Shown here: positions 23,401-35,520 of the stretch, in pieces
Position numbering within the stretch: the first letter of the stretch is position 1
Layout of the letters: the number at the start of each line of letters is the position of its first letter
Assembly: GCA_019722365.1 (NCBI GenBank)
Contig: JADFUC010002245.1
Coordinates: forward strand, 82,246 to 146,245
Reading direction: 5' to 3'
Origin: Lithospermum erythrorhizon
Lineage: Eukaryota; Streptophyta; Magnoliopsida; Boraginales; Boraginaceae
Length of the DNA stretch: 64,000 nt
The notes under the pieces: model-generated
What the model saw: the letters and a program-made list of their open reading frames with translations, nothing else
What the model was told of the DNA's origin: nothing
The model's database searches: none
Translations under genes and position numbers: made by a program

Positions 23401-24808
23401 TTAAATTATTGAAGGAATGGCATTGAGTGAATACTATAATATAGCTAAATGCTTGAGGAATGAGGATTAAATAAGAAGTACTATCACGAGGAGAAGGAGG
23501 TCTAAGGAAGGTAGGAAGTGAGCACTGTTATGTCTAACAATTTTGAGTAGAAGCACGTTAATGATACTTGCTGGTATAAAAGTTCAGAATGAAGTGTGAT
23601 GTGAAGAGGAATATGGTAGGGTGAAATTTTCAAATTGATTGGAACCTGAGACATTGGGAGTGAGATTATGTGACAAGGGGATATTGGTAACTATTGGAGC
23701 TAGTAATAAGTTGTTCTGATAAAGGGTTATCAAGCAGGTGGTGTGAATGATCGGTTAACATTGTAGCATGGATGATATATATCCGTGTTGTTGGGAGTAT
23801 CATGTAGGAAATCGGATGTTGATAAATAATAGTAAGACTGGAAATATATGATGTTAGCAGTGAGCTTTAGGGTATATGTGTGCTATGGTGAAATTGAGAT
23901 AATGATAACTTTATATTTAAGATGTTATGGCATGACATAGTGTTGATATAAATAAAATGGCAGTGCAAAGGGAAAGGCAACGATGTTGACTTTATCTGAC
24001 GATGAAATCGCTGATGATGGTATGAGAATGGTAAATGAAGCGTATATGAAGTGTATAGAGATAATATATTGATAGTGAAAATTTGATGTGATACTATACA
24101 TTACTGGGTAGACTAATATGTGTAGATTTGTTAAAATTGGATATGACTATACTATGTAGTGATGTTTAAAAACATATATGTGGGAGCGTTACGAAATGGT
24201 GGGAGTTATCATTGATATGTATTATATATATATTGGTGTATCTTTGAAACCTTGGAGTGTATTTACGTATCTGAGATACCAAGATGTCCGGTAATAAATA
24301 ATTTGATGAGTGGGGAGTTTTGATAAGAGAATTTACTTGCATATTAATGAATCGATAGTCAATAACGAGGTATGATGACTTAGAATTATGAGGCGGATCA
24401 CAGTGATGCTCCCTCGGTGATATGGGTATTGATTTTGAGTGGTATTATTGATGGTTGATTTATGATATTAATAACATGATAAAATATAAGTTGTAGATTG
24501 TTGGTGTAATATAGGATATGAGAGGGCGTATATAAGTAGTGGGGGCTGTATGACGAGTAATGATGCCGATATGATTAGATTGTGTAATAATATCGATTGC
24601 GATAAGTAATATTCGAGAATGCGTTGCGAATAGCATTCTGAGAGCGTCTGCGATCTACGAAGTCAATGACTATGTTGGGAAAATGCGATTGGTGACAAGA
24701 TGTCATGATATTCGATGACAGAGCTATTGAAGAAGGCGAGTTGGGGCCGATAAGAAAAATGGTCTTAAGTAAATTTAGAGGCGAAATTTTATAAAGGTAA
24801 GGTAAGAA
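20481..24808 (+). pseudogene. decayed interior of gypsy element B
   Basis: 4.3 kb between the two LTRs with no long open frame. A possible gag start (ATG at ~20631, 'MPHRKILDPSW') follows the leader. The last ~150 bp before the 3' LTR ('GGCGAAATTTTATAAAGG') resembles the usual end of gypsy pol just before the polypurine tract (AAAGGTAAGGTAAGAA, 24793-24808). RT, RNase H and integrase motifs could not be recognised. The plus strand is G+A-rich with little C throughout. It may be a defective or non-autonomous derivative (LARD-like). Confidence 0.55.
20490..20508 (+). other. degenerate primer-binding site of gypsy B
   Basis: 'GATTTTGTGTCAGGCAGGT' corresponds to GATTTTGGTATCAG..TAGGT, seen after the LTR ending at ~36350. 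The tRNA-complementary core is damaged. Confidence 0.5.
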
Positions 24809-27252
24809 TGAAATAACCCGTTCCTTACCAATATTATGTTGATAGTATATAAGTTTCTCGGTGGAGTATTTCGGGTGAAATTAAAAATTTCGAAGTTGAG
24901 TAGTGGAGAATTCAACAAATCGGTCGGTTGGTGGTATATTTCGGTTTGTGGTGGGACCCGGAGATAGTATAAATAATTTTGGAATAATATCGATATATCG
25001 AGATAGTATGAGATAATTAGTAATATATGCCTCGAGGGAATAACACAATGGAAATGGGGTTTTAGATTTGAGATTTAAGTGCGGAAGGTGTAAAATTAGC
25101 TTCGAAACGAAGCAGACTTAAATTTGCTCCCTCAAATATCCACAGCTCACGCTGGCTATCTCGTCCTAAATCCAAACTTAAATGCTACCACATCACTTGG
25201 CAATGCCGCTCAATCCCCACTTTGAAATTTTTTCCGTTCTACTCATCGATTGTACTTTAAAATCCAAGAACAAAGTTGTGGATTTTCTTATAAATAAATC
25301 CTAAATCAGCATCCCCAGAGTAAGAAAAGATCAAATCTTGTTGAGATATTTATTGAGTTTTGAAGAGTTGACTTTATGGAATTTTGATGACTTTTAGATC
25401 TTGAATTTATTGGTATAGAAGTATCTAAGTATCGTATAGGGGATTAAGCGGTGATTTTGAGTGATTATTGGCGTTAGAAAGTGGTGTAGTTGAGGGGTTG
25501 ACTTTTTGATGACTTTTCTTAAATTAACTTTAAATTGTAATATGATGTTAGAGGACTTTAATATAGTTGTTTTGGGTATAGAATTATTGGTTTGGATATG
25601 GATATGTAGAGATTTGGTTGAGAAAGTTGGGAAAAGTTCGTATATGTCATTTAGTGTTTGAATTGGAGGTTACATTTAATGGATTAATTAATTGTCGATT
25701 GATTGTTGGATTGATTAGAATGTGCTTAAATGTTATTGTTGTTGGGGTAATAAAGGCGATGACCGAATATTTGAGATTTTACGAAAGTTGGCGATTAGAA
25801 TGTAGTTATGTTGGAAAATTAAAGTGTATACGATCTTGAGGGATAGGATGATTGCTAAGGGTTGTAAATTTGAATCGTGAGGCGTGGAATAACTTGGCTC
25901 AAAGAGGTTTATATAGATCTTTAAGAGAGGTTATTCTACAAAATGTGTTATAATGTATAATTTCCTTGAATAGAGGAGTTAAGCCCGGGATCTAGCACGG
26001 GGGCGCCTAGAGTCATTATTATTGCGCTTTTTGGGGCAAAGGTGAGTCTGGAAAATCTCGCGATGGGGGCCGCTTTCGTATATATTATGTTATATATTTT
26101 GCATGTGTTATCTTGGGATTGATACGATATATGTGTATTGTGTGATTATGGTAATCGCATGTGTAAGCTTTGATTTATGATTCATACGATGAAATAATTG
26201 AGATTTTGGGTTATATTATGAGATAATTGAATTATGATTCATATAAATGCGATATTAAGTGATTATGATTTATATCATGGATAGTTGTGAATATGATTTA
26301 AATGTTATGAGATTTTATTAATTTGTGTGTGTTGTGTGTGGGCGTATGGCGTGTGTTTGATTCTTTTGTGTGTTCTTTGGGAGGCGGTGGTGACCCGACC
26401 GGGAGGTTTGGTGTGGTGTGCATATTGTGTGGGTAGCCCGTGGATTCGGGAGGTTTGGTGTGATATGCACATTGAGGGAATAACCAACCTCGATTCGGGA
26501 GGATGGAGGTGGAGGCCCTCGTCACGATTATGTGGAGGTGGATTCCTCGTATGGCCGTATTTGGAGGTGGATTCTCGTATGTGTATTATTTGGACGTGGA
26601 TTCCTGGATTCCTCGTATTGGATTCTCGTTTGATGCCTTTGTGTCTTTGGCTGTTTTCCACTTGAATGAATATCACGTTAATTATGATTATAAGCTCATG
26701 TATAGTATTATGTAACATCGTGTCGAAGGGAATTCTATGTGATTTGTGAGCAGTTATTTATTGTGTAGCTTTAGTTAATGTATAAGCATATATATTTATA
26801 TATATAGAGTATGAATATATGTGATAGGATCAATGCACGTAGTATTTATATTCACCGACTTAATAGGCGACTCCACGATACTCCGTAGGCGGACGTTTTA
26901 TGCCTAGGTTCTAAGGGTTGATCGTGAGGTTGTCGAGGAAAATTTGATAGAGGCTGCGGATTGAGATTTTAGATGAGGCCGGTGGTGGCATAGAGTTTCC
27001 TCGCCAGTCATTTCCTATGTTGTATTTTGGATTTTTTGTGTATCTTTTGAGTTGTATCCTTCTGATGGAGTTGTATTATGTTCGTTGTTTTATTGTATAT
27101 GTTTTTAGTTCGCCCACGATGGACAAAAGTGTATTTTTTATTATTATTAATGTCAAATAGAACTTTTATATTTGTCATCCATCGTCGGTGACTGCGGGTG
27201 TACAGGTTGTTAGCCTTAACCTCGGGCGGCCGACACAGGCGGAGTCGTTACA
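24809..27252 (+). repeat. 3' LTR of gypsy element B
   Basis: 2444 bp, starts TGAAATAACCCG and ends GGAGTCGTTACA, giving the clean LTR terminus of this family. It parallels 17958-20480 with many short indels. Flanks are AGTGA (left) and TAGTC (right), so no exact target-site duplication remains. Confidence 0.88.
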
Positions 27253-28713
27253 TAGTCAAACAAAATTTCACAATGTAATCGATGCTTACTTCGGTTCCAG
27301 CTATCGATAAAGATCACGTTTTCTGATATTCATATGCGATTTTTTTTTCATGTTTGATGACAAACTACCAATTTACGTTTATGTTTGTAGAGAAGTAGCA
27401 ATTTGTCGTGGTGTTTGTAAAAATAAACAAGCTAATAAATCCAATGTTTGGTGTTTAACAATAAGCAATTCACAGCGTGTGTTTGTTGTACCTCTGGCCG
27501 AATTGTGCATTATTTACTACGCATGATGAATTCGCTTGTTTTTGTACAAGCAACCACAAAATTCGCTTGTTTTTGTACAAGCAACGGAGAAAAGTCGCCA
27601 TAGCTAAAATAGTAATTCCTTGTGATTCATTTCTTTATTTTTTGAATTGTGTATATAACTTGATTCGGGGGGGAATGGAGCATTTGACTTGTGTTGTGGC
27701 GTGGGATGCGTGGGGGTGGGGGGGATATTTTATAATTTTTGCAAATGAATATTTGTGATAGTTTTTATTATATTACAATAATAAATTCGATAGAAAACAT
27801 ATAAGAGGAGAAAATAAAAAATATGATTAAATTGTTACCGAGTTAATGCTTGATGAAAACCAACTCGATAACTTGCTTGTCTAGAAAACGACTAGAGTAC
27901 TCGTTCGTCAAGTATCTTAGCAAGGTCCAATCGGGGTTCAATCGAATTACTCGTCTAGTATATTAGCAATGTCCAATCGGGGTTCAATCGAATTACATTG
28001 TTCATTAATCGAAACAATCAAGTCATTTTCCGAGTCAATAATATATCTAACCCAACGAGTTCTCAATATGATGTGCCGTTAATATATCTAATCTAACGAG
28101 TTCTCAATATGATGGGAGTTATAAACCTCACCTTACAAAATTGCGTGAAGAAATACGATAAGGGTAAAAAGTGAAAGAGTGAAAGATTTGAGGATATAAA
28201 CTACTTGCCATCGTTTCTCTACCTTAGTAATATAAATGTGATGATACAACATTATTGGAAGTTCTAAAGCTCAAAATTGAGCAACAGGGTTCAGTACACA
28301 TGCCCTTTGTACTAGAATGACTTCTCATTGAGTTTAATAAATGATTCTATATTCTAATCTAACAACATAATGAAAAATAAAGTCAGAAAAGAAAAAATGT
28401 ATAAAAATACAATACACATTTGAAGAACATATCTGATGTAAAAATCATAAATCATTTATATTGTGCCATAAAATTAAAAACCATATCAGACCATAGAAAG
28501 GAATGAGAATCATTCATTAAAACCATCTTTAGGGTACTAAACCTGATCATCTTCTTCAATTGGGGCAGAAAAAGCACCCCCTAAAGCATTTCTTCTTAAC
28601 TAAAACCATTTCACATTACTCCATTACTAAAAGAAATTCTCAAACCTTAAAACCCTAAGTAAAACTTTAGAAAATATACTGAAGATTATATAAATGAACA
28701 CTTTATAAAAACT
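27253..28713. other. non-coding flank with GCTTGTT motifs and a C-poor G tract
   Basis: 27262-27600 has repeated AATTCGCTTGTTTTTGTACAAGCAA motifs, like the region left of element B. 27693-27712 repeats the 20-mer at 15208. From 27930 to 28090 two ~45 bp direct repeats occur (TCCAATCGGGGTTCAATCGAATTAC, and TATCTAA-CCAACGAGTTCTCAATATGATG). The rest is AT-rich, with TTGTGCCATAAAA at ~28460. Confidence 0.5.
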
Positions 28714-28901
28714 TGCTTTGAATAAGATATTATTAGTATTAATTATTATTATTACCATATTAGTTTTTAGTAATAGCAGTACCAAGTTACTATTATTACC
28801 ATAAGTATTTGATATTGTACTACATAAATATGGAGCTAGTTTGCCCATATATTTAAATGAGGATTTATTCATCTAGTTACATTACTCTATCATTCTTATC
28901 A
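28714..28901 (+). repeat. 5' LTR of short copia element C
   Basis: 188 bp starting TGCTTTGAATAAG and ending TTCTTATCA. It matches 30356-30534 (ATTATTAGTATTAAT.., TTACCATATTAGTTTTTAGTAAT, TATCATTCTTATCA). Confidence 0.9.
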
Positions 28902-28913
28902 TGGTATCGAGCC
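28902..28913 (+). other. primer-binding site of copia element C
   Basis: TGGTATCGAGCC, the initiator-Met tRNA primer site with one base missing, directly after the LTR. Confidence 0.85.
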
Positions 28914-28946
28914 TAAGATCTTGAGAGTTTTTTTCCCGGCTGCGTT

Positions 28947-28980
28947 GGCGGGTGGCAACCACCATGATTAGCCACCCGCC
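28947..28980 (+). other. GC-rich hairpin in the copia C leader
   Basis: GGCGGGTGGC and GCCACCCGCC form a perfect 10-bp stem around a 14-base loop, 34 bases downstream of the PBS. It is an island of GC in AT-rich DNA and would fold in the element RNA leader. Confidence 0.75.
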
Positions 28981-30355
28981 CGACAATTCATATATATTAA
29001 GTTCTTTTTTTTGTTCATTGTTCTGAGACTACTTTTTCAACTTTATGATTTTTTTAAATTAAGAGTTTTTCTGTTTTTTGAGTGGGTGTTGTTATCGACA
29101 ATCGTGTTATTGATGAAAGTCTTGGCAATTACATTCATCTTGTGGTTGATGAAAGTCTTGCAAATGACATTCATTGAAAGATGTTTGATTTTTTGGTTAT
29201 CTTATGATTGACTTTTCCATGTTGGAGAAGATTAGTTTAGTCTACTTCGAGTTGGAGTAGAATTTGTTTATGATGTATGTTGCAGCAGTTAAATGCAACA
29301 ACAACTATTCTGGGTTGAAAGAATGCGTTCAAGTGATACAATTTTTGACTTGGTCGAAAGAATGGCGTTCTTGTTCGTCTTAATTTTGAAGGGTTCGAAA
29401 ATTCCACTGTGTTGAAGTCGACGGGTTGAAAAGAATGGCGTTAAACTGACTATTGATTAACTCTTTTCGGTGAAGTCTCGTACATGATGTTTTGGTCTTT
29501 GATTTCTGATTCGATACACTTATTTTCGACTTCGTTGATGAATTAAATGCATATCTCACCAGATGTTTTCTTATTGTTGCAAACACATGGCAATTCTATC
29601 AAATTGTCATGAGTTTAGAGGAGAAGTGATGATGCTTGATGAAGAAGTTTATGAAGATCTAGAAGATCGAATCGGTGCTACCTCTGAGGCAGCGATGGTG
29701 GTAAATATCGGCGCTTTAGTAGAGTATTGTTGTACTTTACTCGGCCCGGTTGTGTTTTTCGGTGCATGTTTTTGTCTCGGTTTTTACGGACACGAAGGAG
29801 AATCATTAGGCGGCCTTGGAGAGGTGAGTTCGATATCTGAGGTCAGGCGGGGTGTATTCTTTGAAATTTGGGCGCGATCTTGTGCTCGGGATGGAGTGAC
29901 TCGGTGGGCAACGTGTCTCGGAGCGAGGCGATCGATTCACGAGGTGGATTATCCCCATCTTGGTTGTAGCTGTTTTCGTGGAAGTCGAAGAAGGATGCAG
30001 TATCTCTTTCGTGCGATGCTCGAGCTTTAGCTAAGGTGGCTGATGTGAGCTAAAATGGTTGAAAGGTTTGTTGGCGATTTGGGTGTAAGTAGGTGATAAG
30101 CTTTATGCGGGTATCTTTGTGATAGCCGTTGCATTTTGGCTAGGAATCCGGTGTTTCATGAGCGCTCAAAACATATCGAAGTGGATTGTCATTTTGTACG
30201 GGATGCATTGCTTGATGGGACTATATCTACGTCTCATGTATCGACTCAGTTCCAGCTTGCTGATTTGTTCACTAAACCACTGGGACGACAACAGTTTGAG
30301 TATCTGCTTGCCAAGTTGGGCATTCACAATTTGCATGCGCCAACTTGAGGGGTGG
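28981..30355 (+). pseudogene. internally deleted copia interior with RNase H C-terminus
   Basis: Only the end of pol is recognisable. 30136-30348 is open and encodes 'ARNPVFHERSKHIEVDCHFVRD', 'THVSTQFQLADLFTKPLG' (written with one residue changed: the sequence reads S before HVSTQ) and 'LLAKLGIHNLHAPT', i.e. the C-terminal RNase H of copia elements. Just upstream (~30070-30135) the next frame reads 'VGDKLY', then 'ALHLA' with breaks. The 29563-30030 frame has no recognisable domain. Gag, integrase and most of RT are absent, so the element would depend on others. A polypurine tract, GAGGGGTGG, sits at 30347-30355. Confidence 0.8.
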
Positions 30356-30534
30356 TGTTGAATGAATATTATTAGTATTAATAATTATTATTATTACCAT
30401 ATTAGTTTTTAGTAATAACTTGAGTACGAGTTACTATTATTACCATAAGTATTTGATATTGTACATAAATATGGAGTAGTTTGCTAGTATATTTCGTAAG
30501 TTTATTGATATAATTAAATCTATCATTCTTATCA
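30356..30534 (+). repeat. 3' LTR of short copia element C
   Basis: 179 bp, TGTTGAATGAATATT to TTCTTATCA, matching 28714-28901. The element totals ~1.82 kb. No exact target-site duplication (AAACT left, ACCAC right). Confidence 0.9.
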
Positions 30535-31079
30535 ACCACCAATCAAGACTTGCTTATTGCTTTTCATTTCACAATCTGGAGAAAGACTAGAATAAGAAGT
30601 TTTAGAAAGCATATCTAGTTCTTCATACACGGCCAACAAATATTTTGGTAAACATGTTCAAGAAATGAAATACAGTAAGTAGATATAATAGACGGAGTAG
30701 TAGTGACCACGAGAACATCAAGTCAACACACTTGAAAATAGAATAAACCATATTCATGGTACATTGTGCCATAAACTTGTACAGAACAAACCATTTTTAA
30801 TTTGAGAGATAGATTTACGAAGTCGATTGACTTCGTTCTTCCAAATCGAAATGTACTAAGGGGTAGACATCAACCGGACTTTGCTTTTGTTTGGATTATC
30901 GGTACTTCATATTTTCACAGGAAACTACGATGTATCATCTTCAACTATAAAACAACACAAACATATTTAAGAATTCAAATATTTTACACACCAAAAATAC
31001 AAAACATAACTTGATTGACCATAACTTTGGAAATATTGCTGAACAACTTCCGACTGCCTTGTGAAGGCTACATTGAGTC

Positions 31080-31533
31080 TCAAAATTTGAATGTAGCAAC
31101 TTCTCTTGCTTCTCTAATGCCAATGAGGACATAATTCAACAAAACATTATAGGCAGCCACGTTGTAACAAATCCGTGAAGCAACACCAGAAACTAAATCT
31201 GATATATATTCATATCTCTGAGCAAAATTAGCACATCGTTTGGAGTTCATGTCAACCTCGGCAGAAATACAACTAGTTGTCCTCTTGTAATATCTACATA
31301 TCTTTTGTATAATACCGCGGGAAGAATATGAGTTACAAAAGATCGCGGAATGTAGAATAAGCGTCCAAAACCTTCAAGCTGTGACGACAAATCAACCCCT
31401 AACTCTCCCGAGTTAACCAAATCAAACATTCTGACCTGCGTGTTCTATCGGCAAATTGCTTTCCGGTGAACTCTTTGTGAGCCTTTTCTACATATATTAC
31501 ATCAGTGGTTCCGTGTCTTAACTCCATCACAGG
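31080..31533 (-). pseudogene. FAR1/FHY3-like C-terminal exon, frameshifted
   Basis: On the minus strand an acceptor (TATAG, AG at 31534-31535) opens an exon with 'MELRHGTTDVIYVEKAHKEF'. After a frame change comes 'LICRHSLKVLD' (nt ~31365-31400), the C-x-H end of the SWIM zinc finger of FAR1/FHY3 and MULE-transposase proteins. A further frame change gives 'VDMNSKRCANFAQRYEYI' and 'NVLLNYVLIGIREAREVATF', ending at a stop at 31080-31082. The post-SWIM 'RY..L..LAS..' helix layout fits the family. These proteins derive from Mutator-like transposases and act as DNA-binding factors or as transposases. The upstream domains are missing here. At least two frameshifts are visible. Confidence 0.6.
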
Positions 31534-31559
31534 CTATAGAACGACAAAAACTTCATACA

Positions 31560-32630
31560 ATTACACAATCATTATGTATTGTGGCATATAAATAAAAACC
31601 ACATCTGTCATGCATTATGGCATAAATAAGTTATTTCATGATAGGCTTTTTTGGATTACGAGCAGAGCATAACAACTTTTTAATGACTATGCATAAATAA
31701 CTAGTTGAATATATTTCTCTCAAAGCGTGAAATATGAAAAGTTTACAACAAAAAATTCATCTATATATATATTGTATATTATAACATGTAATGTGGCATA
31801 AAAATAAAAATTATATACATGTAAATGATGACATAAAAGCGATTATTTCGACAAGCATGAAGGCGAATACCAACGGACACACCATTTATTATATTTCTCT
31901 CAGAGGGTGGAATATTAAAAGTGTACAACTAAAAATTCATCTATATATATTTGCTAAATAAAGCCAATAAGGAATTTCCCAAAACAAAGATTCTGACTTT
32001 TAATTTTTAACTTCTACAAATGTCTTAAATCGTAAGTCAAATGAACTTCCTACCCCTGATTATACAAAAATTTTTGTACACATGCAAAACTGTCAACCTT
32101 TTATGGTATATTCTATATATATTCTCATTGGTTGTTTTTATTTCTTTTTCACAATTTGTTTAAATCTGCGGTATATTTTTGTATGCAAATGTACCGTATT
32201 AACAAAATTAAAAAAGTATATTTTATTTTAATTACTGAAGAGAATATGTCGTATGATTTGATAAACCAAATGCAATCTATTTCTCCTTGGCAATGCCAAA
32301 CTTACAGTCGGGTCCACATACTTTGATGTCAAAATAGAAATTTCTAACACCTATGACACACTCTGATTCTCTCTTTTTTGCTTCTAGATGGGTGGAGGGA
32401 GTTTGTTCAACAATGCAATTTGAGAGGTAGAGATCTAATCACCTTTGATGTTGATATGTAGACAAGCAACCGAAAAGATTACATTCTATTTAATTATCAA
32501 TTGTATGATTATCAAGGTTGTTAGAAAATAACCTTTCTCCATGACTAAATATATTTTATGTAATATATAAATAATTTAGTTTGTCACATTCAATAATTAT
32601 CAATTGTATATTATCAAAGGAGCCATTTTT
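31560..32630. other. AT-rich intron-like or intergenic DNA
   Basis: Repeated GTGGCATA(T)AA / GACATAAAA motifs (31585, 31612, 31794, 31830), two near-identical AACAAAAAATTCATCTATATATAT segments at ~31748 and ~31930, and a direct repeat TTAATTATCAATTGTAT at ~32495 and ~32594. No gene is visible. Confidence 0.5.
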
Positions 32631-32639
32631 GTTGATCCA

Positions 32640-33340
32640 GGAAGTGGAGGTTGTGAACAATTGAGGGCGTCCTTGAGTGTGGCGAGGTTAGGAGTTTCTT
32701 GGGAGTTAGGCCCGGATTTCTTATAGGAATTCATCAGGTGCCGCCCGATTGCGGCGCGCCGTTGACCGGAGTTGACGAGAAAAGGGGTTCCGTTGTTGGG
32801 ATGATAATTTGCCGAGGCTGGCAGGGATACTAAAGGGAGATTGACTTCGGCTCCGGTGTTGGCGATACCGTGCGGTTACGAGGGCGTGATTTATAGTGAT
32901 GCCATCGGGGTGGGGTGTGTTCGATGCGAGAATGGAAGGTGATTGCCCATGCTTCCCGGCAGGTTGAGAAATCACGAGAAGAACTATCCGACCCGTGATT
33001 TTTGAGCTAGTGGCGATAGTCGTTGCGTTGAAGTTGTGGAGGCATTATCTATATGGGGGTTAAATGCCCGATTTTACTTATCCTGAGAGTTTGAAATATC
33101 TTCCGGCGAAGATTTGAATTTGAGGCAGAGGAGGTGGATGGAGTTCATCAATGATTATGACTTGACTATTGAGTACCACCAGGGAAGGCAAATGTAGTAG
33201 CTGATGCGAGTAGAAAGGGGAAATCAAAGGACCCAGAGAGAGAGATGAAAGCTGGGAGTTGATTTTGATGTCGGTAGCGACGGGGAGATTTTCTCCCACA
33301 TATGAGAGTTCGACCAGTGCTTATGGATCGAATCTTAAAT
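32640..33340 (+). pseudogene. Ty3/gypsy RT end and RNase H fragment
   Basis: With several frame changes the plus strand encodes 'VAEVRSFLG' (about 32675-32700), 'LTSAPVLAIP'-like residues (~32845), 'YSDA' (~32895), 'ENGRVIAHASRQVEKSREEL' (~32930-32985), 'FELVAIVVALKLWRHYLYG' (~33000-33058) and '[17 protein letters not shown]' (~33137-33190). These are the thumb of RT and the RNase H of gypsy pol. RNase H degrades the RNA strand during reverse transcription. Integrase does not follow, and only ~200 bp separate this from the LTR at 33536. Confidence 0.85.
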
Positions 33341-34676
33341 TTCGGCGGCGAGATGAGAGGCTGAGGTTCTCGGTAGGGATGTGAGAGTGGGGTCGGATCG
33401 ATTTCACGGTTGACGAGAGTGGAGTTAGTAATGGCACTTATTTTTGTGTGATATTTGATTTTGTGTTATTATATTGATGCCTTGATTGTTTGAGGGTTGT
33501 TAAATTTAGAATTAGAAATTTTATTAGATGAATGGTGTAATAACCACGTTACGAAAAAAAAAAAAAAAAATTTTAAATTTTTGATTCGGTGGGACCGAGG
33601 ATTATTTAAATAATCTCGATGATAATATTATTTAAATATTTTTTGGCGAATTACATTTATAATTTAGTAGTTTTTGCCGTAGGAATATTTTATGCTTTGG
33701 AATCGGGTTCGTGGAGATTTAAGTACAATAAGCGGAGAAATTAACTTGAAACAGCAGGACTCGAGTTTTAAATATACAGTAAATGCTTTATCTTCCGAAT
33801 CATCATTATCAAACACTTCGTCATCATCTTTTTCATGCTTTAGCCGAAATATTCACCCACTCCCCCTTAAAAATTTCATTTTCCATTTTATAACCGGTGT
33901 CGCTCCAAATTCCAAGATCGGGATTTGTAGAATATTGTTCTCCCCGTCATTCTCTTCGAGAGTTAAGGTAAAAATTTCAAGTCTTCGAAATATTTCTTGG
34001 GTTTTGACATAGTTGACTTTAGTTGACTTTTCCATAATTGAATTTATCATAAATCTTAGTTGGTTATGGGTTACGTAGCGTATTTGAGTGATGAATTCGT
34101 GATTTAGGGTCGTTTGAGGGCCGTTATAGTCGAGTTGACTTTTAGGTTTTGGTTGACTTTTATGGATATTTTATAAGACTTTAAATGTGTGAGGTTATAT
34201 TGGGACCTTATTATAGTTGTTATGATATTTAAATTAATTGATTTAAAATTGATTAAAGGGGTGTTATGTTGAAAAGTGTAAATTCGAGTTAGGAGTTATA
34301 ATTGATATTTCGGAGTATAGATTGTTAATTATGGACTTGTTGATTAGTTAGAGTAGCATAAGTCGATTTGTAATGAAAGTGATAAGATGGAATTTAGCGG
34401 GGAATCGATTGGGTTGTGTCGATGGGATTATAATTCGATAGTTTATCCGTCATGTTAGGCTTGTTTAGAGATAGTTCCCCAGAGTTGGTTATGTATCTTC
34501 TAGAGAACGCCCGGTATAGTAGTGATGCTTGATTATACTTTAAGGTGTTATTTGGCGTTGATCGTGGAAAGAGCGATTACCTTGATTGTTTTTAGCGAAA
34601 GGTTTTGCGGTAGCTAAGCAGTGAATCTTTTATCTCGGGTGTTACTTTCACGTCTTTACACTTAAATTGTGTGAAC

Positions 34677-34808
34677 ATGTTATTACGATATGATTATGTG
34701 AGAATGATATACATGTTATTATGATATGATTATGTGAGAATGATATCGTGTCATTGTGTTATGATTACGTGAGAATGATATCGTATAATTGTTATATGAT
34801 TATGTGAT
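34677..34808 (+). repeat. 36-40 bp minisatellite in the 33.5-kb LTR
   Basis: Four diverged copies of ATGTTATTA-GATATGATT followed by ATGTGAGAATGATAT. Confidence 0.8.
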
Positions 34809-35149
34809 TATATTATGTGGCGTTGAAGATTGCTTGAGGTAAGTAATAGCTTGAACTCCCGATTTATATTTACGATTTACGTGACATCGTAACATGATTT
34901 ACGTGGCCTTGTCGTGGCTTGCCAAGTTTTAAATGGCCTTGTTTTGCGATTGTGTTTACGACTTACGATTGTGAGATGTTTAATTTGTGTGCTTGGATAT
35001 TGTTTGGGAGTAGAGTAGGCGGATTTATTGAGAGGTGATGGTTAGAGTATCTATGACTTGAGGTGACTTGACTATCGAGGGGGTGACCACATAGTTGGGA
35101 TTAGTAGGGATTAGGTGACTCTCGCTTCCCTTCTGAGGATATGTGGCTG

Positions 35150-35520
35150 TGTACATACTCTGTTATAGCGTGCGGTTTGTATATACGCCGGTATAAGAGC
35201 GGTATGACTCACCCATTCGGCTTTCTTTGTGTGCGTTGTCGGTGTGGCCACATCTGCGGTATATAACGTGCGGTTGGCCACTTATATAGCCGGTATATAG
35301 AGCGGTATGAGTCTTTGATCAGCTTTCTTTGTGTGCATTGTTGATGTATTACATACTCCTACGGTATAGCGTCTGCGGTGTGCATATGCCCAGTGTATAA
35401 GGCGATTGTGCCTTATACTTAGTGTAATGTATACTTAGTGTATAAGTGCGGTGTGCCTTATACTTTTTGTGTATAAGTCTTGGTTTGGCCCTTATCTTTG
35501 CGGTATAAATGCGAGGTGAT
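35150..35520 (+). repeat. GCGGTATA-rich repeat in the 33.5-kb LTR
   Basis: Irregular repeats of GCGGTAT(A), TATACTTAGTGTATAAG and GGCTTTCTTTGTGTGCGTTG variants. It corresponds in position to the CTTATACCGAGTATAAGGC array of the minus-oriented LTR at 41254-45240. Confidence 0.6.

Noticed and set aside
27681..27725. G-rich stretch as a G-quadruplex
   Set aside because: G runs are irregular (GGGGGTGGGGGGG) and the feature is short; I cannot support a function.
29563..30030. 155-codon plus-strand open frame as a host gene
   Set aside because: It lies wholly between the LTRs of a copia element, has no recognisable domain and merges into the RNase H remnant; kept only as part of that element.
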